A stretch of DNA of 8,291 nucleotides from Bacteroidales bacterium (GTDB lineage: Bacteria; Bacteroidota; Bacteroidia; Bacteroidales; WCHB1-69). Positions within the stretch are counted from its first letter, which is position 1, and each line of letters begins with the position of its first letter. The stretch spans positions 1 through 8,291 of the forward strand of contig JAQUHH010000094.1 in NCBI GenBank assembly GCA_028683685.1, read 5' to 3'. The translations under genes and the position numbers were made by a program. This document shows positions 1-6,197 of this stretch, piece by piece. The notes beneath the pieces are model-generated. The model saw nothing but the letters and a program-made list of their open reading frames with translations. It made no database searches and was not told the DNA's origin.

Positions 1-161
1 GAACAACGAACAACGAACAACGAACAACGAACAACGAACAACAAACAACAAACAACAAACAAGAAACAACGAACAACGAACAACGAACAACAAACAACAA
101 ACAACGAACAACGAACAACGAACAACGAACAACGAACAACGAACAACAAACAACGAACTAC
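1..161. repeat. Heptanucleotide tandem repeat array (GAACAAC)n, open at left edge
   Basis: Twenty-three consecutive 7-base units fill this stretch without any indel. Sixteen begin with G (GAACAAC) and seven with A (AAACAAC); unit 9 (57-63) ends in G and the last unit (155-161) is GAACTAC. The array starts at base 1, so its true length is unknown. On the complementary strand it reads GTTGTTC/GTTGTTT. It lies before the fabG promoter and encodes no plausible protein. Exact phase with only G/A variation at one position points to slippage-type expansion. Function, if any, is unknown. Confidence 0.95.
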
Positions 162-216
162 TCATCACTTAATCACGGGACAAATCCTCCTCATTTAAGA
201 ATTATTGAAAATACAT

Positions 217-249
217 TTTAAATTAAATCAGATATTTTAATTACTTTTG
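217..249 (+). promoter_or_regulatory. Bacteroidota-type promoter of fabG
   Basis: TACTTTTG at 242-249 matches the Bacteroidota -7 consensus TAnnTTTG exactly. A weak -33 candidate, TTTA at 217-220, lies 21 bases upstream, within the usual spacer range. Transcription would begin around 254-257, leaving a leader of roughly 20-25 bases that is A/T-rich and lacks a Shine-Dalgarno sequence, as is usual in this phylum. The -7 box is well supported; the -33 box is only suggestive. Confidence 0.6.
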
Positions 250-277
250 TGCTTCATTTATTATTAAAATTAAAATT

Positions 278-1024
278 ATGAAATTATTAGAAGGAAAAGT
301 AGCCGTTATTACTGGCGGATCTAGAGGAATAGGCAAGGGGATAGCCCTGTTATTTGCTCAACAAGGAGCTCATATTGCGTTTACCGATTTGAAGTTGGAC
401 GAAAACTCAGAAGCTCTTGAAAATAGAATATTGTCGATGGGCGTAAAAGGCAAAGCCTATGCTTCTGATGCTTCTTCTTTTCAGTCTTCGGAAGAGGTAA
501 TTAACCAAATTCAAGCTGATTTTGGAAAAATTGATATTTTGGTAAACAATGCTGGTATAACCCGTGATAACCTTTTAATGAGAATGACGGAAGCCGATTG
601 GGATCTCGTTATTAGAATTAATTTGAAATCTGCCTTTAACTTGACAAAAGCAGTTCAGAAATTTATGCTTAAACAACGCTCTGGATCAATTATTAACATG
701 ACTTCCATCGTGGGTTTAAGAGGTAATTTTGGACAATCTAATTATGCTGCTTCTAAAGCAGGAATGATTGGCTTTACAAAATCCATCGCTCAGGAATTGG
801 GTTCACGTAACATCCGTTGCAATGCGATTGCCCCTGGTTTTATCGAAACAGATATGACCGGAGATTTGGACGAAGCTGTGAAAGCAGAATGGATCAAACA
901 AATTCCACTTCGCCGCACCGGTTCTACGGAAGATGTTTCAAATACTGCACTTTATCTTGCTTCTGATTTGTCTTCTTACATCAGCGGACAGGTTATTAGC
1001 TGTGATGGCGGAATGTATTTGTAG
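278..1024 (+). CDS. fabG: 3-oxoacyl-[acyl-carrier-protein] reductase FabG
   Basis: This cytosolic short-chain dehydrogenase/reductase would use NADPH to reduce 3-oxoacyl-ACP to 3-hydroxyacyl-ACP in fatty acid elongation. The 248-aa length is normal for FabG. The Rossmann fold is clear: T12-G-G-S-R-G-I-G19 cofactor loop, NNAG at 90-93, and the catalytic tetrad N115, S143, Y156, K160. PGFIETDM follows at 186-193, and the C-terminus CDGGMYL is FabG-like. The ATG at 278 gives the standard N-terminus 'MKLLEGKVAVITGG' and lies just downstream of a TAnnTTTG promoter. The gene is not next to other fab genes here and seems to be transcribed alone, with a 259-bp repeat-bearing spacer after it. Because SDR paralogues are numerous, it could be a FabG paralogue acting on another 3-oxoacyl substrate, but every diagnostic residue fits FabG. 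Confidence 0.92.
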   Translation: MKLLEGKVAVITGGSRGIGKGIALLFAQQGAHIAFTDLKLDENSEALENRILSMGVKGKAYASDASSFQSSEEVINQIQADFGKIDILVNNAGITRDNLLMRMTEADWDLVIRINLKSAFNLTKAVQKFMLKQRSGSIINMTSIVGLRGNFGQSNYAASKAGMIGFTKSIAQELGSRNIRCNAIAPGFIETDMTGDLDEAVKAEWIKQIPLRRTGSTEDVSNTALYLASDLSSYISGQVISCDGGMYL

Positions 1025-1035
1025 TGTTTGTTTAT

Positions 1036-1133
1036 AAAGTCCGCTGGCTGCGTTACACTTGTCTGAAAAAATCCTCATTTACGAAAGTAAAATCAGATAT
1101 TTTCAGACTTTGCAAGCCTTGCCAGCGAACTTT
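1036..1133. repeat. 98-bp three-tier palindrome downstream of fabG
   Basis: Three nested inverted repeats share exactly the same centre (between 1084 and 1085). The outer arms, 1036-1048 and 1121-1133, pair over 13 positions with one mismatch (core CGCTGGC/GCCAGCG). The middle arms GTCTGAAAA (1061-1069) and TTTTCAGAC (1100-1108) are a perfect 9-bp match. The inner arms TTTAC/GTAAA (1078-1082, 1087-1091) close a GAAA tetraloop. The arms are separated by internal loops of equal length. It begins 12 bases after the fabG stop and lacks a strong T-tract, so it looks more like a dispersed palindromic element than a classical terminator, though it could end transcription. Confidence 0.7.
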
Positions 1134-1171
1134 CTAATTCAAACACTGTTTTTTTTCAGACATCTTTCTCG

Positions 1172-1255
1172 GGCGTTTTGACAGTTCGACACCGCTTACT
1201 TCGACAGGCTCAGCACATCGCACTGCAGCGCTACGTTCAACGACCGAAAAACGCC
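1172..1255. repeat. Dispersed REP-like repeat in fabG-VWA spacer
   Basis: The block is bounded by an 8-bp inverted repeat, GGCGTTTT (1172-1179) and AAAACGCC (1248-1255). Inside lies TTCGACAGGCTCAG (1200-1213), a phrase that resembles short intergenic repeats I recall from Bacteroidota genomes (recollection, not searched). The first 29 bases (1172-1200) match 5652-5680 in this window at 22 of 29 positions, supporting a dispersed repeat. No TAnnTTTG promoter was seen between here and the next gene, so how that gene is transcribed is unclear. Confidence 0.5.
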
Positions 1256-1283
1256 TAGCAATAATATCATTTTATAAAAACGC

Positions 1284-3362
1284 ATGAAAATAATTACGGA
1301 ATATCCTTTATGGTTTGTGATTTTTTGCCTCGCTTTCGGCGTTTTGGTAGCATTTTTGACCTATTCCAAACGTTTTCCTGAAAATATTAGTCCTTGGCAA
1401 AAAACAGTTCTTCCTCTTTTGCGTTTTCTAGGCGCTTCTTTGCTTGCTTTTTTATTGCTCAATCCATTGATTTTAAGAACAATAACTGAAATTGAAAAGC
1501 CTTTGGTCGTGGTGGCCGTCGATAATTCTGCTTCCGTGGTGATGACCAAAGATTCTGTTTTTTATAAAACCGATTTTATCACTCTATTAAGGGAACAAAT
1601 CAAAGAACTTGAAAATCAATTTGAAGTGAAGTTGCTCTCTTTTGGTTCGGAATGCAATAATTCGATTTTATCAACCTACAACGAACCCGAAACGGATCTT
1701 TCTGCTCTTTTTTCAGAAATGAAGACTTTGTATTCTGGGAGAAATGTAGGAGCTATTGTTTTGGCTTCGGATGGCATTTACAACAAAGGAAGCAATCCAT
1801 TTTTCATGGCAGAATCTATGCCATATCCCATTTATTCGATTTTAATGGGCGATACTTTGATTCAAAAAGATTTGAAAATTAGTCGTGTTTTTCACAATCG
1901 TTCAGTCTTTAAGGGCAATAGTTTCCCTTTGGAAATCCATCTCAATATTGATTTATTTCCGGGTGCCAAAACAATTTTAAAAATCGAACACAAAGGAAAA
2001 AACATTTTCCAAAAAACGATTTTGGCACAAGGAAATCGCTACAAAGAGGTTGTTCGAACCTATATCGAAAGCGATTTGCCGGGTTTGCAACAATATTCTG
2101 TAATTTTAGAGCCTTTGGAGGGCGAATTTTCAATTCAAAACAATCGTTCTGAAGTTTTTGTGGAGGTAATCGAACAGAAAGAAAAAATATTAATCCTTCA
2201 TCAAGCCCCACATCCCGATATTGCGGCTCTCAAAAATGCTTTGTCTTCCGTTCAAAGTTTTGCGGTGGAGGTCAAAAATGTTGAAGAGCTTAATTCAGCC
2301 AACGATTATCAATTGGTGATTTTATATCAGATTCCATCGGTCAACAATGCTTCTTTGCCCTTATTAAATCGCATAAAGCAACAAAATATTCCGCTTTTGT
2401 ATCTCTTGGGACAGAAAACAAATCTTGCTCTGTTTAACGAACAAAATGCAGGTTTGAAAATTCTTCAAAATCGAGCGATGTGGAATGATGCTTTTGCTCA
2501 TTTTAATCCTTCTTTTGTCTCATTTTCCAACGAACGTGATTGGATTAAAAATTTGGAAAGTCTTCCGCCATTATCTGTTCCTTTTGGTAATTATCAATTG
2601 TCAAATGCGGCTCAAATTATGCTTTATCAGCGAATTGGCCGAGTGGTCAGCGAAATGCCACTGATTCTTTTTTCCGAAGAGAACAACACTAGAACTGGAG
2701 TTATTACTGGAGAAGGAATTTGGCGATGGAGATTAATGGCTTATCAAATTTATGAAAGTCATCAAATGTTCGACGACTGGATGGTGAAAGTGGCTCAATA
2801 TCTGATGGTTAGTAGTGATAGAAGCAATTTTAGAGTGAATCATAATCGCATTTTTAATGAAAATGAGAATGTTTTTTTTAATGCTGAATTCTACAACGAT
2901 GCGATGGAAAGAATCAACGAACCAGAGGTGAAAATGATGATTAAAAACAGCGAAGGTAAATCTTTGCCTTTCTTGTTCTCCAGAACTTCGGATGCCTTCG
3001 AACTCAATGCTGGGAAATTTCCACAAGGGGATTACTCGTGGGAAGCTCAAGTGAGTTTTGGAGGAAAATTGTTTGCCAAAAAAGGGGCGTTCACCGTTCG
3101 TAAACTCGAAATTGAATCTCTTAATTTAGTGGCTGACAAATACTTAATGTCGCAATTGGCAGAAATAAACGAGGGTGAGTTATTGATGGCTAGGGAAATT
3201 GACCAATTGTCGGAAAAGATAAAAAATAATGAATCCATTCGTTCGGTCACCTATTCAGTTAAAAAATATACGGATTTAACTACTTTGTGGTTTTATTTTG
3301 TACTTTTAATCGCTCTGTTTTCTGTAGAATGGTTGCTTCGTAAATTAAATGGTATGTCGTAA
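1284..3362 (+). CDS. Membrane-anchored von Willebrand A-like domain protein
   Basis: A 692-aa envelope protein of unknown specific function. Two N-terminal membrane segments (about residues 8-27 and 42-65) precede a large soluble part, and a third lies near the C-terminus (about 666-684), so most of the protein probably faces the periplasm. Directly after segment two comes a vWA-like domain with a recognisable metal-ion-dependent adhesion site: D80-x-S82-x-S84, T137 in 'ETDLSAL', and D163 in 'ASDG'. Residues 299-380 (starting KEKILILHQAPHPDIAALKNAL) resemble the class I glutamine amidotransferase-like fold often found in such proteins, without a visible catalytic Cys. 'GEGIWRWRL' follows at 476-484, then a probable beta-rich region and a short helical stretch (about 615-650). 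It resembles Bat/aerotolerance-type vWA membrane proteins of Bacteroidota, but no MoxR ATPase is beside it. The stop codon overlaps the next gene's start, indicating one operon and translational coupling. Confidence 0.82.
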   Translation: MKIITEYPLWFVIFCLAFGVLVAFLTYSKRFPENISPWQKTVLPLLRFLGASLLAFLLLNPLILRTITEIEKPLVVVAVDNSASVVMTKDSVFYKTDFITLLREQIKELENQFEVKLLSFGSECNNSILSTYNEPETDLSALFSEMKTLYSGRNVGAIVLASDGIYNKGSNPFFMAESMPYPIYSILMGDTLIQKDLKISRVFHNRSVFKGNSFPLEIHLNIDLFPGAKTILKIEHKGKNIFQKTILAQGNRYKEVVRTYIESDLPGLQQYSVILEPLEGEFSIQNNRSEVFVEVIEQKEKILILHQAPHPDIAALKNALSSVQSFAVEVKNVEELNSANDYQLVILYQIPSVNNASLPLLNRIKQQNIPLLYLLGQKTNLALFNEQNAGLKILQNRAMWNDAFAHFNPSFVSFSNERDWIKNLESLPPLSVPFGNYQLSNAAQIMLYQRIGRVVSEMPLILFSEENNTRTGVITGEGIWRWRLMAYQIYESHQMFDDWMVKVAQYLMVSSDRSNFRVNHNRIFNENENVFFNAEFYNDAMERINEPEVKMMIKNSEGKSLPFLFSRTSDAFELNAGKFPQGDYSWEAQVSFGGKLFAKKGAFTVRKLEIESLNLVADKYLMSQLAEINEGELLMAREIDQLSEKIKNNESIRSVTYSVKKYTDLTTLWFYFVLLIALFSVEWLLRKLNGMS

Positions 3363-4132
3363 TGAGTCTCTTTTTTATTTTATCAAAAATCATTAATACC
3401 TTACTTAATCCTTTGGTTTGGATTGTTGTATTGGTTGTTTTAGCCTTGTTCCTGAAAAATAAACAAAAGGCTCGCAAGTTTTTAATTGCAGCTTTTGTTG
3501 CCCTTTTGTTTTTTTCAAATAATTTTTTTGTCGACTTGCTGATTAAAGCATGGGAAATCCCAGTGGTGAAAACAGAATTGCTTCAAAATCATTATGATTT
3601 AGCTGTTGTTTTGGGTGGTGGAATGGCAAATATTGATGACAAAATGGATAGAATTGCTTTCCAACATAATACTGATCGGATTTTGCAAGCCGTAGATTTG
3701 TATCATCAAAACAGAGTGGATAAGATTTTGATCAGCGGTGGACCCGGACATCTAATTTTTAGAAATGTGATTGAATCAGAAATTTTGGCGACCTACCTTT
3801 CTAGAAATGGAATTCCTGATTCGGTTTTAATCGTTGAAAACAAATCGGATAACACCTATCAAAATGCAATTTACAGCAAAGAAATTTTACAAAAAATGGA
3901 TCATCCTTCCTTTTTGTTGTTTACTTCTTCTCTTCACATGCGGCGTTCTCGTGCGATTTTCAAAAAACAAGGGCTGACTTTCGATATCTATCCGACCAAT
4001 CAATTGGTGGGTGATTTGCGTTCCGATCCGCTCTATTTATTGGTGCCTTCCATCGACGCACTAAAACGTTGGGATATGTTGATTCATGAGGTTTGGGGAT
4101 ATTGTGTTTATAAAGTGATGGGGTATTTGTAG
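3362..4132 (+). CDS. DUF218 (YdcF/ElyC/SanA-type) membrane protein
   Basis: A 256-aa inner-membrane protein with two N-terminal hydrophobic segments (about residues 14-31 and 39-57) followed by a DUF218 domain. Family landmarks are VVLGGG (82-87), the ISGG strand-loop (124-127), ESE (138-140), the SxNTYQNA motif (162-169) and TSSLHMRRS (188-196). The two-segment layout with an exported-side DUF218 domain matches ElyC, which in Escherichia coli affects peptidoglycan assembly through the lipid carrier, and SanA, linked to vancomycin tolerance. Those roles are family knowledge and may not transfer. Its ATG shares the A of the preceding TAA stop (TAATG), so it is almost certainly translationally coupled to the vWA gene. 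It is followed after 27 bp by the M48 protease gene. Family assignment is firm; biochemical function is unknown. Confidence 0.85.
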   Translation: MSLFFILSKIINTLLNPLVWIVVLVVLALFLKNKQKARKFLIAAFVALLFFSNNFFVDLLIKAWEIPVVKTELLQNHYDLAVVLGGGMANIDDKMDRIAFQHNTDRILQAVDLYHQNRVDKILISGGPGHLIFRNVIESEILATYLSRNGIPDSVLIVENKSDNTYQNAIYSKEILQKMDHPSFLLFTSSLHMRRSRAIFKKQGLTFDIYPTNQLVGDLRSDPLYLLVPSIDALKRWDMLIHEVWGYCVYKVMGYL

Positions 4133-4159
4133 TGCTAAACGTTTGAAATAGATTGACAT

Positions 4160-5410
4160 ATGAATAGAGAATTCTTCTTCTTTTTAATTATTGCTTTTCT
4201 AATCTTGGATTTTATTGTAGATAATTATTTCGAAATTATCAATTTTAAACATCGTTTAAAACCGCTTCCCGAAAAGATTCAAGCTCTTTTTAGCCTTGAA
4301 ACCAACGAAAAACAGCTGAATTACCAAAAAGATAATTTTCGTTTTGGAATGATTGTCGGCTCCATCTCCAGTGTTTTTGTCATTTTAGTGGTCGCTTTCA
4401 AGGTTCTACCGCTGATAGACAATTATTTACGTCTGATTATCGAAAATGAATATCTCTTGACTTTGACATTTTTTGGACTTATTTTCTTGCTCTCTTTTAT
4501 TTTTTCTACGCCTCTCGAATGGTACCAAACTTTTGTTATTGAAGAAAAATATGGTTTTAATAAAACTACGCTGCAATTGTTTGTTGTAGACAAACTTAAA
4601 TCCTTGTTGTTGAGTGTTTTATTGGGCGGTTTGTTGATATTTGTCTTGGTGTGGTTTTACAATCAAACTCAAAATTTATTTTGGTTGTATGCCTGGATTT
4701 TCATGAGTGCTTTTTCCATTTTTATGATGTTGTTTTATTCAAATTTGATAGTGCCTTTATTTAACAAACAAAAACCGATTGAAGAAGGCGAATTGAAAGA
4801 TGCAATAATGGAATTTTGCAAACGGGCAGGTTTTAAATTAAACGATGTCTATGTTATTGATTCGTCGAAACGTTCCACTAAAACCAATGCTTATTTTACA
4901 GGTTTTGGTCCCAAAAAACGAATTGTTTTGTATGACAACATGATGGAAAAATTTACCAATGAAGAGATTGTTGCCGTTTTGGCACACGAAACTGGACATA
5001 ACAAACATCGTCACACTCTTTATGGATTAATTACTTCATTGATTAGCAGTGGAATCACATTGTTTTTACTGGGTTTGCTGATGAATCATCCTGTTTTATC
5101 CAAAGTATTGGGAAATGACATCGCTTCGTTTCACATGAGCTTGCTTGCTTTTGGCTTATTATACAGCCCCATAGAGTTGATTATTACGCCTTTCAGTGCA
5201 ATTTTGTCCCGACAACACGAATATCAAGCAGATGCTTTTGCCGCTCAATATGGCTATGGTCCTGCTCTGAAAAATGCTTTGGTAAAACTTTCTGCCGACA
5301 ATTTAAGCAACTTGAACCCACATCCATTTTATGTTTGGTTTTACTATTCACATCCGCCGGTGGTGGCAAGGATTGAACAAGTGGAAAAAAGTGACAGGGT
5401 AACCAAGTGA
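4160..5410 (+). CDS. Ste24-type M48 family membrane metallopeptidase
   Basis: A 416-aa integral membrane zinc protease of the M48A (Ste24/CAAX prenyl protease 1) type. About seven hydrophobic segments are visible (roughly 5-22, 64-84, 98-115, 148-166, 175-197, 288-307, 325-348). The active site is complete: H276-E-T-G-H280 supplies two zinc ligands and the catalytic Glu277, and E354 in 'RQHEYQADAFA' is the expected third ligand. STKTNAYFTG (239-248) and YSHPPVVARI (396-405) are further Ste24 signatures. Bacteria lack the yeast a-factor pathway, so a role in membrane-protein quality control or stress is more likely than CAAX processing; this is inference. It lies 27 bp after the DUF218 gene with no separate promoter seen, so it probably closes the operon. 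The last residues (SDRVTK) are encoded in DNA that already looks like the adjacent short repeats, so the extreme C-terminus may be repeat-derived. Confidence 0.9.
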   Translation: MNREFFFFLIIAFLILDFIVDNYFEIINFKHRLKPLPEKIQALFSLETNEKQLNYQKDNFRFGMIVGSISSVFVILVVAFKVLPLIDNYLRLIIENEYLLTLTFFGLIFLLSFIFSTPLEWYQTFVIEEKYGFNKTTLQLFVVDKLKSLLLSVLLGGLLIFVLVWFYNQTQNLFWLYAWIFMSAFSIFMMLFYSNLIVPLFNKQKPIEEGELKDAIMEFCKRAGFKLNDVYVIDSSKRSTKTNAYFTGFGPKKRIVLYDNMMEKFTNEEIVAVLAHETGHNKHRHTLYGLITSLISSGITLFLLGLLMNHPVLSKVLGNDIASFHMSLLAFGLLYSPIELIITPFSAILSRQHEYQADAFAAQYGYGPALKNALVKLSADNLSNLNPHPFYVWFYYSHPPVVARIEQVEKSDRVTK

Positions 5411-5432
5411 CCGAGTTCCGAACGGCTTATTT

Positions 5433-5488
5433 GGTAATCTGTGGTCGGTAATCTGTAATCTGTGGTCGGTAATCGGTGGTCGGTTCCG
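5433..5488 (+). repeat. Degenerate heptamer array, consensus KGTRRTC
   Basis: Eight consecutive 7-base units are in phase: GGTAATC, TGTGGTC, GGTAATC, TGTAATC, TGTGGTC, GGTAATC, GGTGGTC, GGTTCCG. It begins 23 bases after the M48 stop. The same unit type recurs at 6340-6360 and 7690-7716. The 7-base period is shared with the left-end array, although the motif differs. Confidence 0.85.
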
Positions 5489-5571
5489 AATTGTAAAAAT
5501 CTTTGATTTTGTGACAATTTTAAAAAAAATCCTCGAAAAATTACAAAAATCAAAGATTTTTTATTTTTCGG
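5486..5571 (+). terminator. Long AT-rich hairpin, possible terminator of the vWA-DUF218-M48 operon
   Basis: A perfect 16-bp inverted repeat pairs 5495-5510 with 5546-5561 (core ATCTTTGAT/ATCAAAGAT), enclosing a 35-base loop. An outer CCGAA (5486-5490) to TTCGG (5567-5571) pairing adds five more base pairs. The right arm runs into a T-rich stretch (TTTTTTATTTTT, 5557-5568). It lies about 80 bases after the M48 stop, a plausible place for transcription to end. The stem is nearly all A/T and the loop is long, so it is not a canonical intrinsic terminator and could instead be a mobile or repeat palindrome. Confidence 0.45.
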
Positions 5572-5573
5572 GA

Positions 5574-5645
5574 GTGGACAGGTGCCTGACAGCTAAAAAT
5601 GGTGGTCGGGTGGTCGGGTGGACAGGTGGACAGGTTCCTGACAGC
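5574..5645 (+). repeat. Octamer array with flanking 20-bp direct repeat
   Basis: Units GGTGGTCG, GGTGGTCG, GGTGGACA, GGTGGACA, GGTTCCTG follow each other at 5601-5640 with an 8-base period. GTGGACAGGTGCCTGACAGC at 5574-5593 recurs at 5626-5645 with one change, so the array lies between, and partly within, two copies of a direct repeat. It is intergenic and has no coding potential that I can support. Confidence 0.8.
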
Positions 5646-5651
5646 AGTTTT

Positions 5652-5680
5652 GGCGTTTCGAAAGTTCGATGTCGCAAACT
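5652..5680. repeat. Second copy of the 29-bp dispersed repeat
   Basis: This stretch matches 1172-1200 at 22 of 29 positions, with GGCGTTT, AGTTCGA and CGC conserved. Both copies lie in intergenic spacers downstream of genes on the plus strand. No function is known. Confidence 0.55.
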
Positions 5681-5699
5681 GCTTCGCGATTTTATAATT

Positions 5700-5731
5700 A
5701 AATAAATTCATCCGACCGCAGGGAGGATACC
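5700..5731. repeat. 32-bp direct repeat, copy 1
   Basis: Identical to 6198-6229 at 31 of 32 positions; the one difference is C versus A in the middle (ATCCGACCGCAGGGAGGAT here). The core has weak dyad symmetry (ATCC...GGAT). The two copies bracket 466 bases of non-coding DNA rich in inverted repeats. Confidence 0.9.
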
Positions 5732-5844
5732 ATTTCGTTCCCGCATAGTGAAATATCAACGTCAAAAAATCAGGAAATTTGGCTTCTTATAATGTCAAGG
5801 CAATTTGGAATGCAATGGAAAATTGGATTTATGAATAGATTTAC

Positions 5845-5981
5845 AAAATCTGAGCTGCCTGAGGACGTTAGACGAAAATCAACAAAAAAGCTATTTTTAG
5901 AAAATAATTTATGATTTTTGGCTAAAAGTCCGAGTTCTCAGATTTTAAAGCCAAATGACTCGATTTTTTAGTTGATTTTCG
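5845..5981. repeat. Nested and crossing inverted repeats
   Basis: Three perfect inverted pairs occur. Pair A is AAAATCTGAG (5845-5854) with CTCAGATTTT (5937-5946). Pair B is CGAAAATCAAC (5873-5883) with GTTGATTTTCG (5971-5981). Pair C is TTTGGCT (5917-5923) with AGCCAAA (5949-5955). C is nested inside B, while A crosses both, so the RNA or cruciform would have to choose between A and B+C, or form a pseudoknot. GGAC (5863-5866) and GTCC (5928-5931) reinforce A. Could be a structured RNA or a decayed mobile element. Confidence 0.6.
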
Positions 5982-5991
5982 ACAGCGGGGA

Positions 5992-6053
5992 AGCGATTTT
6001 TGCATTCTTTTTATCGCTAGAAAAAGAATGAGCCTGTCCGGCTTGAGGACAGG
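5992..6053. repeat. Hairpin pair with loop-arm complementarity
   Basis: CATTCTTTTT (6003-6012) and AAAAAGAATG (6021-6030) form a perfect 10-bp stem with an 8-base loop. The first six loop bases, ATCGCT (6013-6018), are complementary to AGCGAT just upstream (5992-5997), allowing an H-type pseudoknot. A second perfect stem follows at once: CCTGTCC (6033-6039) with GGACAGG (6047-6053) and a 7-base loop. No T-tract follows, so this is not an obvious terminator. Confidence 0.6.
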
Positions 6054-6197
6054 AAGAAAGCTATTTTTAAAGGAAACTTGTACTCACTTGTTCTTCTTTA
6101 GGGAAGGGAAAAATCATTTTTGGGAAGTTGAAAAAAAAGTCATCCCTTCAGAATTTATCGAAGATAATAAAATGTTTTTATGTTGTTTTTTATCATC

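Noticed and set aside
1..161. Left-end array as a CRISPR
   Set aside because: Units are 7 bases and contiguous, with no spacers and no cas genes.
1361..1549. Minus-strand open frames inside the vWA gene (also 1942-2211, 2733-3050, 3047-3250)
   Set aside because: They are antisense shadows of a well-supported gene and show no family features.
5344..5553. 69-aa minus-strand open frame with repeated LPTTDY
   Set aside because: The repeated peptide is simply the heptamer array read on the other strand, and the frame overlaps the M48 gene end.
5511..5705. 64-aa plus-strand open frame
   Set aside because: It spans the right arm of the AT hairpin and the octamer array; the protein is low in recognisable features and has no promoter or family.
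5550..5765. 71-aa minus-strand open frame
   Set aside because: It runs through the same repeats and one copy of the 32-bp direct repeat; the Pro/Thr-rich stretch is a repeat artefact.
5792..5914. 40-aa plus-strand open frame beginning MSRQFGMQWKIGF
   Set aside because: Looks somewhat protein-like, but it covers arms of two inverted repeats and has no promoter, family or neighbour supporting it. Could be a decayed gene start; not enough evidence.
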